Source: Acidobacteria bacterium UBA823
GTDB lineage: Bacteria > Acidobacteriota > Vicinamibacteria > Vicinamibacterales > UBA823
Assembly: GCA_002296225.1 (NCBI GenBank)
Contig: DBHR01000032.1
Location: 1 to 23,030, forward strand
Direction: 5' to 3'
Length of the DNA: 23,030 nucleotides
Every line of letters begins with the position of its first letter. The stretch's first letter is position 1. Made by a program: the position numbers and the translations under genes. Positions 8,120 through 16,985 of the stretch are shown one piece after another. The notes beneath the pieces were generated by a model. That model was not told where the DNA came from and searched no databases. It saw only the letters and a program-made list of their open reading frames with translations.

Positions 8120-10188
8120 CGTTTCTGGCCCCGTTACTACTACTTGGTCTGGCCGCGCTAGGCATTCCAGTATTAGTGCACCTCATTCACCGCGAACGTG
8201 ATCAGCTCATTCAGTTTCCGTCGCTTATGTTCCTTGAGCGCATTCCGTACCGCTCGATGCGACGCCAGAAAATCCGCAACTGGCCACTGTTTTTACTCCG
8301 TTGCGTTGCGCTTATCTTATTGATCCTCGCCTTCGCGAGGCCGTTCTTCACTAGTGCAACGACCGTAGCGGGCGCGTTGGGTGGCGGCCGTGAGATCGTC
8401 CTCTTGCTCGATCGATCCTACAGCATGGGCTACGGTGACCGCTGGCAGCGGGCCCAAGCGTTTGCTCGACGGGAAGTCAACTTACTCGGGGCTAACGACC
8501 GCGCTACACTAGTTCTCTTCGGACGAAGCGCCGAGGCCAGTGCCCGCTCGGCAGTCGATCACGCCAGCGTGCACACCGCGATTGACCGCGCCGAGGTAGG
8601 CGTGGGCATCACTCGCTTCGGCCCGGCGCTACAACTGGCCAAAGGAATTCTTGAGCAGTCTGAGCTCACGGAACGGGAAGCAATTCTCATTTCTGACTTT
8701 CAGAAGAACGGCTGGAGTGGGGACGAAGCGGTGACGTTCGAAGAGGGGATCGTCCTGCGTCCGGTATCGGTCGACGAATCTGACACGTCGAACATCACGG
8801 TAACGTCGGTGGCCTTCGAGCGTGAGCCGTTTTCGGCCGCCGAGCAAGTCACCGCCTTGGCGCGGCTCGTAAACCGAAGTAGTCTCAGCGCTACCAATGT
8901 TTCGGTTGCCCTCGAGCTCGACGGACGCGAAGTCGCTAAGCGGTTGGTCGACATCGAGGCCAGCGCCACGGCTACGGTCGCCTTTGACCCGTTCATCGTA
9001 GGCGAAGGCCAGCTTCGCGGTACCGTCCGAATCGGTGACGACGCGCTGCAGCAAGACAACGCGTTCCACTTCACGCTCTTGTCCGGCCAGTTGGTCTCAG
9101 TGCTGATCGTCAAGCCCGATGTAGCTAATCCCGATTCGAGCCTGTATCTTGAACGCGCGCTCGCCATAGGCAATACGCCAACATTCATCACCGAGGCGAT
9201 AACAGTCCGCGACCTCGATGTAAACGCGCTCGAAGGGCGATCGGTCGTCATCCTGAACGACACGGCGCCGCCCGTGGGGTCCGCAGGCGATGCGCTAGTC
9301 GACTTCGTCAGCGCGGGCGGCGGAGTCTTGGCCGTCCTTGGCGAACAGGTGCGCTGGACGTCCGAGGTCTCCGACATACTGCCGGGCTCATTCGGCGCGC
9401 CGACCGATCGCGGCAGCAACCGGAGCAATGTCTTGGGCTACGTTGACTACAGCCACCAGGTGTTCGACGTCTTTAACGCCCCGCGTAGTGGAGACCTTTC
9501 ATCGGCACACTTCTTCCGGCATCGCCCGTTTACCGTGACCAATCCCGAATCGATACTGGCGCGCTTCGACGATGGCTCGGTGGCACTCGCCGAGCGCCGT
9601 CTCGGCCAAGGTCGCGTCCTGGTGTGGACGTCCACACTCGACAGTTACTGGAACGACTTGGCACTCAAACCAGTCTACTTACCATTCGTTCATCAGGTGG
9701 TAAAGCACCTTGCCAGCTACGTCGAGCCGACCGAGTGGTATACCACTGCACAGGTGCTCAACGTGGCGAGTCTGTACGCGGCAAGTGGACGTCGGCTTGA
9801 GCCCAAGCACGACGACCCGGTCGCGGTCACGCCGACTGGCGAGCGCCAGCCGATCACAGTCAACGATTCCTCCGCACTACTCGAGCTGGCCCACCAGGGA
9901 TTCTACGAGCTGCATACGCCTGGCGGCGACATCGACATTCCGCTCGCCGTGGCGGTCAACACCGACCGTAGCGAGTCGGACCTGACGACACTCGATCCTC
10001 AGGAACTAGCCGGAGCTGTCACTGGGCGAGCGGGTGCCGCAACACCTGGCCATCTGGTCCTGCACGAGCAGAGTCCCAAGGAAATCGAGGGGCAGCAAGC
10101 GCTTTGGCGGTATCTCCTTGTCGTGGCACTCCTTCTCCTCACCGCTGAGACCGTGCTATCAAACAAGCTATCGCAAAGGGCCCAGTAG
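8116..10188 (+). CDS. BatA-type membrane protein with VWA and GATase1-like domains
   Basis: 690 residues. The N-terminal 80 residues are the two-helix 'aerotolerance regulator N-terminal' domain: helix 1 about 3-24, a cytoplasmic loop with 'PSLMFLERIPYRSMRRQKIRNW', and helix 2 about 55-76 ending in 'AFARPFF'. A VWA domain follows with an intact metal motif D99-R-S-Y-S and 'ILISDFQKNGW'. Next are CARDB-like beta domains and then a Rossmann-like section with 'LVDFVSAGGGVLAVLGE' near residues 395-411, similar to the GATase1-like domain of the earlier VWA protein but cysteine-free. A C-terminal membrane helix (about 663-682) closes the protein. Most of the chain should be periplasmic. Bat proteins are named for Bacteroides aerotolerance, but their mechanism is not settled. 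This protein likely transmits between cytoplasmic MoxR/DUF58 and periplasmic partners. Confidence 0.88.
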   Translation: MTFLAPLLLLGLAALGIPVLVHLIHRERDQLIQFPSLMFLERIPYRSMRRQKIRNWPLFLLRCVALILLILAFARPFFTSATTVAGALGGGREIVLLLDRSYSMGYGDRWQRAQAFARREVNLLGANDRATLVLFGRSAEASARSAVDHASVHTAIDRAEVGVGITRFGPALQLAKGILEQSELTEREAILISDFQKNGWSGDEAVTFEEGIVLRPVSVDESDTSNITVTSVAFEREPFSAAEQVTALARLVNRSSLSATNVSVALELDGREVAKRLVDIEASATATVAFDPFIVGEGQLRGTVRIGDDALQQDNAFHFTLLSGQLVSVLIVKPDVANPDSSLYLERALAIGNTPTFITEAITVRDLDVNALEGRSVVILNDTAPPVGSAGDALVDFVSAGGGVLAVLGEQVRWTSEVSDILPGSFGAPTDRGSNRSNVLGYVDYSHQVFDVFNAPRSGDLSSAHFFRHRPFTVTNPESILARFDDGSVALAERRLGQGRVLVWTSTLDSYWNDLALKPVYLPFVHQVVKHLASYVEPTEWYTTAQVLNVASLYAASGRRLEPKHDDPVAVTPTGERQPITVNDSSALLELAHQGFYELHTPGGDIDIPLAVAVNTDRSESDLTTLDPQELAGAVTGRAGAATPGHLVLHEQSPKEIEGQQALWRYLLVVALLLLTAETVLSNKLSQRAQ

Positions 10189-10250
10189 AGGCCCATAAAC
10201 TGGCCGCGTTTCGAGCCCGTTCACTCGAATGGGGTAGGACGACCGGCCTC
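10188..10250 (+). promoter_or_regulatory. Nested inverted repeats in the gap before the DUF4175 gene
   Basis: The 114-base gap 10189-10302 is the longest break inside the cluster. It holds TTCGAG (10210-10215)/CTCGAA (10224-10229) with an 8-base loop. This is nested within a longer-range pair GAGGCC (10188-10193)/GGCCTC (10245-10250), the outer arm beginning on the last base of the BatA stop codon. This could be an intercistronic structure tuning expression of the very large downstream gene. No T-run and no convincing promoter were found. Confidence 0.22.
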
Positions 10251-10302
10251 AGGATGTGCTGCGAATCTGCATGAAAGTGTGAGATAACTTGGGCACACTG
10301 AC

Positions 10303-13300
10303 ATGCTGACCAGTTACGGATCACGATCTAGTCGCGAAGATCTCGTCCAAGTCATCCGTCAAGTTCGTAACCGCTGGCGGCTGAAGATCGCACTGCGTGG
10401 TGCGGCCGTCATGGTGACGGCCAGCATCGTCGCCTTCCTACTCTCGGCTTACGGTCTCGAGTACTTCCGCTTCAGCGCCCCAGCAATTATCACGTTTCGG
10501 GTGCTCACCTACGTTGCGCTGACGTCGCTCCTCGTCTGGTCACTGGTGCTACCGCTGTCGCGCCGAGTCTCCGATGAGTTGGTTGCGCTGTATCTTGAGG
10601 AACACGAGCCATCGCTTCAGGCGGCCGTCGTGAGTGCGCTCGAGGAGAGCGGTAAGCCCAATGTCCAGAGCCGCACTGACATGTCGCCGACACTCATCCG
10701 TCGATTGATCGAGGTGGCCGTCGAGAAGTGCGCCTCAATAGATTCAGGCCGCACGGTCGAACGACAGAGCCTCCGGCGATCGTCGGGCGTACTGGCCGCG
10801 CTAGCAGCGACGTCAATGGCACTTTTTCTGTTCGGCCCAGGCTATCTGCGTCATGGGCTCTCGGCGCTCGCGTTTCCGGCTCGCAGTGTTGAGGCCGCAA
10901 GTCCGTACAAGATCATCGTGGCGCCGGGTAATGTAACGATCGCCCGCGGCACCGATCAGGTGATCACCGCCGAGCTAATCGGCTTTCAGACCGAGCAAGT
11001 CGAACTCTATTCGCGCTCCAACGCGAGCGTGCCATTCGAGCCGTTGCCGCTCGTGACCAGCCTTGAGGACAATCAGTATGAAGTAATGCTATTCAACATC
11101 GGCGAGGCAACCGATTACTTCGTGCAATCCTGGGGCATCCGTTCGCCGGTCTATACAATTGAGGTCGTCGACGTTCCGTTCGTCGAGCGACTCGAGTTCG
11201 AATACCACTTTCCCACGTATACCGGACTTCCGCCACGCACGATTGAGGACGGTGGTGATGTCGTTGCGTTGCGCGGCACCGAAGTGCGCGTCCGCGTTAT
11301 TCCAACGATGGACACGCTGGCCGGTCGCCTCGTCATGAACGAGGAAACGATTCTTTCGCTGGATCGCCAGCCCGATGGCTCGTTCACGACGAGGTTTACG
11401 GTCGAGGCGAACGGTTTCTACCGGATTGACCTGAAGGACGCCAACGGTGTGATGGTTACGGCGTCGGCACAGCATACGATCGAGGCACTCAACGACCAAC
11501 CGCCTGTCGTTGGCTTCAGCAAGCCGGGTCGTGACATAACGGCATCGTCAGTTGAGGAGGTCTTTGTTGAGGCCAAGGCTGACGACGATTTCGGTGTTCA
11601 GGCGCTCGAGCTTGTCTATTCGATTAACGGCGACGACGACGAGGTCCTCGAGTTGTTCAACGACCCCGAAAGCGCGCTGCACGGCGTTTCGGCCGGATAT
11701 ACGTTCTTTCTTGAAGAGTTTGAGTTCAAGCCGGGCGACTTCATCTCTTATTACGCGCGGGCGCACGATTCGGCGACCACCGACAAACCTAACGTCGGGA
11801 CGAGCGACCTCTACTTCGTCCAGGTCCGTCCGTTCGGTAAGAACTTCCTGCCCGCTGAATCACAGGCCGGCATGGGAGGTGGGGGCGGGGGTGGCGCCGA
11901 ATCGCCCAACGCCCTCTCACAGCAGCAACGGGAGATCGTCTCGGCCACATTCAATACCGTGCGGGACCGCGGCGACTACACTGATGAAGAGTTCCGCGAG
12001 AATGTTGTTTTCCTAGCACTGGCACAAGGCAAGCTGCGCGAGCAGGTGCAGACGCTGCTCAGCAGGCTGAATAGTCGCGTTGCAAACACTGACCCGGCAT
12101 TCGTTGAAATCTCCGAAACCCTCCCACGTGCAGTTCTGTCGATGCAACAGGCTGAGGAGACCTTACAGACGCAGAACGCCAAGAACGCGCTGCCGCCAGA
12201 GCAGCACGCACTCCAGATGCTGCAGCGTGCCGAAGAGGCCTACGAGGACGTGCGTGTTGCGATGGGGCGGCAGGGCGGCGGAGGTGGGGGTGGGGGTCAG
12301 CAGTCGGCGGCCGAGGATCTCGCTGATTTGTTTGAGCTCGAACTCGACAAGCTGCAGAACCAGTACGAGACGATGCAGAGCGCACGGCAACAACTGGCCG
12401 ACACGAAGCTCGACGAAACACTCGAGCGTCTGAAGGAGCTCGCGCGGCGGCAGGAACAAGAAGCCGAGCGACAGCGATTGCGTGCCAGGGGCCAGCCCAC
12501 CGCTTCCTCGAGTAGCGGCGCCAGTCAGCGCGCACTCGCCGACGAGACTGAAGAGGCCGCGCGCCGCCTAGAACGGCTCGCCCGTGAGGAATCCGACCCC
12601 GACCTGATGCAGGCTGCGCGGCAGCTGCAAAAGGCGGCCGACGCAATGCGCCGCGCGGCAGCGAACCCGGCTAGCAACGGAATGACTGACGCGAGCACAG
12701 CGCTCGAGCAATTGCGTGAGGCACAAAACCAGATCGAACAAGAACAGGCGGGACGACTCGAGCGGAATATCGCTACTGCACTCGACCGGGTCGAGGCGTT
12801 GGCTGATACCGAGCGCGAGGTCACCCGCGAAGTGGCCCAACTCGACCAAGACGCACAGGTTCGCCGCACACAGGTAGCCCCGCTAATGGAGCGCAAGGAC
12901 CGGATGTCAGCGGAGGTTGCCGGTCTCGAACGCCAACTCGACAACACGTCGGCCGACTTCCGGCGTGACGAACGTGAAGCGTCACAACGCTTGCAGGCCG
13001 CCGCTGATTCAATCCGGAAGAACAAACTTAAGGAGAAGATCAGGTACTCAAAGGGCGTCATTCTTGGCCGCCGACCGGAGTACTCCGAGGCGTTCGAGCA
13101 ACAAATCGGCGCTGACATCGAGGAACTTCGCCAAGCGCTCACCGAGGCACAGGCGGCCATCGGACAAGACCCGGCGGATCAGTGGGCCGAAGCGCTTGAG
13201 GCAACACGCAACCTGATGCGCGGTGTTCAGTCACTCGAGCAGCGGGTTGGTGAGGTAGCCGAGCAGGGCGAACCCAGTCAACAAGGTGACCATCAAGGTC

Positions 13301-13782
13301 AGTCACAAAGCAGCGCACAGCAAGATGGACAAGGTTCCTCCGGGCAGATTGGCGGTGGCGACCGCGCCGACGTACCAAACTTGGGCGGTGGCCGGGGTAA
13401 CGTCCGGCCAGACCGCTGGAACGTTGGGCTCGACCAAGCTCGACAGTTTAGCCGCGAGTACCGTGAGCGGGCGATGGATGCCCAGCGCCTCCGCCAACTC
13501 CTCGAGCAGCAGGGCTTCACCGTGGAGAATCTCGATGCTGTTATCCAAGCACTGCGCGAGCTCGATGACCAACGGATTTACGCCGATGCCGACGAAATCG
13601 TCAGACTGCAGACTTTCGTTAACGAGGGTCTGAAGCGGTTCGAGTACCGGTTGCGACGCGAGAACGAGAGTGAAGACACCAACGCACTCTTCCTCGCCGG
13701 CTCCGATGAGGTGCCCTCAGGCTTCCGTGATCTGATTGAGGAGTACTTCCGCAGGCTGTCGCAAGAAGAACCGGGTTCGTAA
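10303..13782 (+). CDS. Giant DUF4175 family membrane protein with long coiled-coil region
   Basis: 1159 residues, ATG start with no clear ribosome site. Three predicted membrane helices lie at the N-terminus (about 32-52, 60-85, 160-183). Beta-sandwich domains follow to about residue 515, including 'FPTYTGLPPRTIEDGGDV' and 'DDFGVQALELVYSINGDD', both typical of DUF4175. A glycine tract (about 523-531) leads into a long helical, Gln/Glu/Arg/Ala-rich region (about 545-985), interrupted by a second glycine tract (about 656-663) and probably forming coiled coils. A Gln/Ser/Gly-rich linker (about 987-1030) precedes a compact helical tail with 'VPSGFRDLIEEYFRRLS'. Its length is in the usual range for the family, which is found next to MoxR/BatA genes. 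It could be a periplasmic stalk or tether for the complex; the role is an inference. Its reverse strand shows long open frames that are only a codon-bias effect. Confidence 0.87.
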   Translation: MLTSYGSRSSREDLVQVIRQVRNRWRLKIALRGAAVMVTASIVAFLLSAYGLEYFRFSAPAIITFRVLTYVALTSLLVWSLVLPLSRRVSDELVALYLEEHEPSLQAAVVSALEESGKPNVQSRTDMSPTLIRRLIEVAVEKCASIDSGRTVERQSLRRSSGVLAALAATSMALFLFGPGYLRHGLSALAFPARSVEAASPYKIIVAPGNVTIARGTDQVITAELIGFQTEQVELYSRSNASVPFEPLPLVTSLEDNQYEVMLFNIGEATDYFVQSWGIRSPVYTIEVVDVPFVERLEFEYHFPTYTGLPPRTIEDGGDVVALRGTEVRVRVIPTMDTLAGRLVMNEETILSLDRQPDGSFTTRFTVEANGFYRIDLKDANGVMVTASAQHTIEALNDQPPVVGFSKPGRDITASSVEEVFVEAKADDDFGVQALELVYSINGDDDEVLELFNDPESALHGVSAGYTFFLEEFEFKPGDFISYYARAHDSATTDKPNVGTSDLYFVQVRPFGKNFLPAESQAGMGGGGGGGAESPNALSQQQREIVSATFNTVRDRGDYTDEEFRENVVFLALAQGKLREQVQTLLSRLNSRVANTDPAFVEISETLPRAVLSMQQAEETLQTQNAKNALPPEQHALQMLQRAEEAYEDVRVAMGRQGGGGGGGGQQSAAEDLADLFELELDKLQNQYETMQSARQQLADTKLDETLERLKELARRQEQEAERQRLRARGQPTASSSSGASQRALADETEEAARRLERLAREESDPDLMQAARQLQKAADAMRRAAANPASNGMTDASTALEQLREAQNQIEQEQAGRLERNIATALDRVEALADTEREVTREVAQLDQDAQVRRTQVAPLMERKDRMSAEVAGLERQLDNTSADFRRDEREASQRLQAAADSIRKNKLKEKIRYSKGVILGRRPEYSEAFEQQIGADIEELRQALTEAQAAIGQDPADQWAEALEATRNLMRGVQSLEQRVGEVAEQGEPSQQGDHQGQSQSSAQQDGQGSSGQIGGGDRADVPNLGGGRGNVRPDRWNVGLDQARQFSREYRERAMDAQRLRQLLEQQGFTVENLDAVIQALRELDDQRIYADADEIVRLQTFVNEGLKRFEYRLRRENESEDTNALFLAGSDEVPSGFRDLIEEYFRRLSQEEPGS

Positions 13783-13839
13783 CAACATCTATGGTTGCTG
13801 GAGCACAGGCAGACACGAAAGGCCTGGGACCGAGGTAAC

Positions 13840-14721
13840 GTGACTGGTTCACAGCCAATAGCTCGAGGCCCTGAGCCAGTAGACCGACACTCGCCCCGCC
13901 TGGCGATTGGGTTTGCAACACTCTTTCTCCTGCTCATAACTGCCGTGGCGTCGATCGCCGCCGCCCAGTACGGCGGCTGGGGCTGGCGGCGAACGCCTCC
14001 CCGCTTCGCGTCGCCTGGTGAATCTGACCGCGCCTTCACATTCAGCCGGGCGATGTATCAAAGCGTGCGCCGCGAGTGGCTCGGCACCGGTTGGAATACC
14101 GATTACCCAGACTCCGATTACAACTTCATGATTCGGCTGTCCGAGTTGACCCACACGCCGGTCAGCTTTGACGGCGACCAGCCGAATCACGTCGTCGTAC
14201 AACTGACCGATAACACGCTCTATGACTACCCGTTCCTGTTTATGTCGGATGTCGGGACGGCCTACTTCTCGCCCAGTGAGGTCAAACGGCTGCGACGCTA
14301 TCTCGAACTAGGCGGGTTCCTGTGGGTTGACGACTTCTGGGGTCCATCGGCCTGGGAGCGCTGGGTCGAACAAATTGGGCAGGTTTTGACACCATCAGAA
14401 TATCCAATACGCGATTTACCACTCTCCCATCCGATCTTCAACAGCCTTTACCACGTCGAAAAGATTCCGCAAGTACCATCGATCCAGTTCTGGCGACGTA
14501 GCGGCGGCGCGTCGACGTCCGAACGCGGCACCGACAGCGGTGAGCCGCACTTCCGAGGCATTAGCGACGCCAACGACCGACTCATGGTCTTTATGTCGCA
14601 CAACACTGACATTGCCGACGGCTGGGAACGCGAAGGTGAATCAACTGAGTTTTTCCACAAGTTCTCGATTGATGCCTACGCCGTCGGCATCAATGTCGTG
14701 CTGTACGCGATGTCGCATTGA
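13840..14721 (+). CDS. DUF4159 family protein (third paralogue)
   Basis: 293 residues from the GTG at 13840, which has GAGG four bases upstream. A TTG at 13795 in frame would add 15 residues and has no ribosome site. A membrane or signal segment (about residues 20-44, 'LAIGFATLFLLLITAVASIAAAQ') precedes the DUF4159 body: 'TDYPDSDYNFMIRL', 'YLELGGFLWVDDFWG' (about 154-168), 'LSHPIFNSLYHV', a longer Ser/Gly loop near 'RRSGGASTSERG', 'SHNTDIADGWE', and the terminal 'NVVLYAMSH'. No cysteine is present. It resembles the first copy more than the second, as both share the WVDDFWG/VDDFWG motif. It is the last gene of the cluster with an obvious link to the VWA/MoxR system. Function unknown. Confidence 0.85.
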   Translation: MTGSQPIARGPEPVDRHSPRLAIGFATLFLLLITAVASIAAAQYGGWGWRRTPPRFASPGESDRAFTFSRAMYQSVRREWLGTGWNTDYPDSDYNFMIRLSELTHTPVSFDGDQPNHVVVQLTDNTLYDYPFLFMSDVGTAYFSPSEVKRLRRYLELGGFLWVDDFWGPSAWERWVEQIGQVLTPSEYPIRDLPLSHPIFNSLYHVEKIPQVPSIQFWRRSGGASTSERGTDSGEPHFRGISDANDRLMVFMSHNTDIADGWEREGESTEFFHKFSIDAYAVGINVVLYAMSH

Positions 14722-14739
14722 TCGTTGCTGAACTCGGTC

Positions 14740-16845
14740 ATGGCCAAGACAACAAATCCTCTCCTCGACAACAACCCGCTACCTCGCTTTGACGCTATCG
14801 AGCCGGATCACATCGAGCCGGGTATACAAAAGCTCCTGGCGAAGCTTAACGGTCAACTCCTCGAACTCGAACGCACGTCCACACCAACGTGGGCTGGACT
14901 TATCGAACCGCTTGAGCGGATCGACGACGAGTTATCCGACCGGTGGAGGGTCATCTCACATCTGACCGGCGTGGCAAACAGCGAAGCATTACGCGCTGCG
15001 TATACGACAGTAGAACCGAAGCTCGTTCGCTTCTCCGTCAGCGTCAGCCAGAGTCGTCCGATTTATGACGCGTTGTGCACGCTACGCAACAGTGGTGAAT
15101 GGAGTTGCCTCGAGCGCACGCAGCAACGCATCGTCACGCTGCTGATCCGTGACGCACAGCTTGCCGGTGTCGGCCTCGACGGCGAGTCGCGCGAACGGTT
15201 CAACGAGATGCTGACCGAGTTAGCGGATCTGTCGACACGTTTCGCCAATAACGTGCTCGATGCGACCAAGGCTTTCGCGACGATGCTTCGGGAGCGTGAC
15301 GAAGTCGCTGGCCTGCCGGAGAGCGCGCTGCAGTTGGCGGCTCAGTCGGCGCGCGACGCGGGGGAGGCCGATGCGACACCGGCCGACGGTCCATGGCGGA
15401 TCACGCTCGATCAGCCGAGCTTCGAGGCATTCCTTCAACACAGCCGTCGTCGCGATCTCCGTGAGCAGCTATACCGCGCCTACATCACGCGGGCCTCCGA
15501 AGACGACCTCGACAACGTGCCAATCATTAACCGTATCCTGCACTTGCGCCGCGAGGTCGCGAGCACGCTCGGTTACGCCGACTACGCCGCACTCAGCCTG
15601 TCAACCAAGATGGCACCCAGCGTCGCGGCGGTCGAAAAGCTCCTCGAGGAATTACGGTGCGTCTCATTCGACGCGGCGCATCAAGACCTCGCCGATCTCG
15701 AAGAGTTCGCGAACGCGCACCACGAGTTCCAAGCGAAGGGCACCGGCAGTCCGGATGCGCTGGCACATTGGGATCTGCCCTTCTGGGCTGAGCGTTTGCG
15801 TGAGGAGCGCTACGCTTTTTCAGAAGAAGAGCTCCGGCAGTACTTCCCGCTCCCGCGAGTCCTCAACGGCATGTTCGGGCTAGCCCAACGGCTCTTCGGT
15901 ATCAAGATCCTAGAGGCCGATGGCGAGGCGCCCGTGTGGCATCCCGATGTCCGTTTCTTCCGGGTGCTCGCTGAAAATGGGGCGCCACTCGCCGCCTTCT
16001 ATCTCGACCCCTATAGCCGGCCAGCCGAAAAGCGTGGCGGCGCCTGGATGGATGAATGCACCGGACGCAGTTGTCTCTTCAAAAGCCCAAACGGCGGTCC
16101 CCGGTTGCCGGTCGCTTATCTAATCTGTAACCAGAGCCCGCCGGTTGATGGTAAGCCGTCGCTGATGCGGTTCCGCGAGGTTGAAACGCTGTTCCACGAG
16201 TTTGGTCACGGCCTGCAGCACATGCTGACGAAGATCGACTACGGATTCGCCGCGGGTATCAACAATATTGAACATGACGCCATCGAGTTACCCAGCCAGT
16301 TCATGGAAAACTGGTGCTATCACCGGGAGACACTGCTCGGACTGAGCGGGCAGTACGAGACCGGTGCGCCGCTGCCTGACGAACTCTATGACAAAATCTG
16401 CGCCGCACGCACCTATCGTGCAGGTAGCCATATGCTGCGCCAGATCCATTTCGGGTTCACCGATCTAGCGCTACACCACGGCTTTGACCCCGACGGCGAT
16501 CGCACCGTGTTCGATGTCCAGCGTGCGATCGCCAAGAAGACCAGCCCGCTGCCTCCGATCCCCGAGGACCGGTTCCTCTGCGGCTTCACTCATATTTTCG
16601 CGGGTGGCTACGCCGCGGGATACTTTTCGTACAAGTGGGCCGAAGTGCTGAGCGCCGACGTGTTCATGGCCTTTGAGGAAGCAGGGCTCGACGACGAACA
16701 CGCCGTCGCCACAGTCGGCCGGCGGCTGCGCGACACCGTATTGGCCCTCGGAGGTAGTCGTCCAGCCATGGAGGTCTTCGCTGCTTTCCGTGGCCGTGAA
16801 CCAAACACTTCGGCGTTGCTGCGGCATGCGGGATTAAAGACATAG
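14740..16845 (+). CDS. prlC: Oligopeptidase A (M3 family zinc metallopeptidase)
   Basis: 701 residues, close to the usual length of about 680. I chose the ATG at 14740 because 'MAKTTNPLLDNNPLPRFDAI' resembles known PrlC N-termini; a TTG at 14725 would add only five residues. The zinc site is 'FHEFGHGLQHML' with H486, E487 and H490, and the third ligand E516 lies in 'AIELPSQFMENW', at the spacing found in Escherichia coli PrlC. The helical N-terminal half and the 'GGYAAGYFSYKWAEVLSADVF' C-terminal segment are also typical. The enzyme is cytoplasmic and cleaves short peptides, including released signal peptides. It begins 18 bases after the third DUF4159 gene and is probably co-transcribed with it, though a functional link to the cluster is not shown. 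Confidence 0.95.
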   Translation: MAKTTNPLLDNNPLPRFDAIEPDHIEPGIQKLLAKLNGQLLELERTSTPTWAGLIEPLERIDDELSDRWRVISHLTGVANSEALRAAYTTVEPKLVRFSVSVSQSRPIYDALCTLRNSGEWSCLERTQQRIVTLLIRDAQLAGVGLDGESRERFNEMLTELADLSTRFANNVLDATKAFATMLRERDEVAGLPESALQLAAQSARDAGEADATPADGPWRITLDQPSFEAFLQHSRRRDLREQLYRAYITRASEDDLDNVPIINRILHLRREVASTLGYADYAALSLSTKMAPSVAAVEKLLEELRCVSFDAAHQDLADLEEFANAHHEFQAKGTGSPDALAHWDLPFWAERLREERYAFSEEELRQYFPLPRVLNGMFGLAQRLFGIKILEADGEAPVWHPDVRFFRVLAENGAPLAAFYLDPYSRPAEKRGGAWMDECTGRSCLFKSPNGGPRLPVAYLICNQSPPVDGKPSLMRFREVETLFHEFGHGLQHMLTKIDYGFAAGINNIEHDAIELPSQFMENWCYHRETLLGLSGQYETGAPLPDELYDKICAARTYRAGSHMLRQIHFGFTDLALHHGFDPDGDRTVFDVQRAIAKKTSPLPPIPEDRFLCGFTHIFAGGYAAGYFSYKWAEVLSADVFMAFEEAGLDDEHAVATVGRRLRDTVLALGGSRPAMEVFAAFRGREPNTSALLRHAGLKT

Positions 16846-16985
16846 TTCTCTGGACCTTATCGATTCTCGAATCAGAGCGGAAACCCGAGGCAAGAACTCG
16901 AGAGGCTTTCAGGCCGGCGTGGGCGAGCTGGAAGCGAAGCCCTGGGTTTGGTCTAGAATGGTGGTTTCGTGTCACCCCAGAAACC

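Noticed and set aside
8700..9428. 242-codon open frame on the minus strand
   Set aside because: Antisense to the BatA-type gene, low complexity Ser/Thr/Arg, no ribosome site or recognisable motif.
11869..12298. Poly-G-rich tracts that could be repeats or G-quadruplexes
   Set aside because: They encode in-frame glycine runs in the DUF4175 protein; protein-level hinges explain them without invoking a DNA element.
12525..13160. Long open frame of 211 codons on the minus strand, Ser/Arg-rich
   Set aside because: It lies antisense to the coiled-coil region of the DUF4175 gene; its composition is the reverse complement of Ala/Glu/Arg/Gln codons and it shows no domain.
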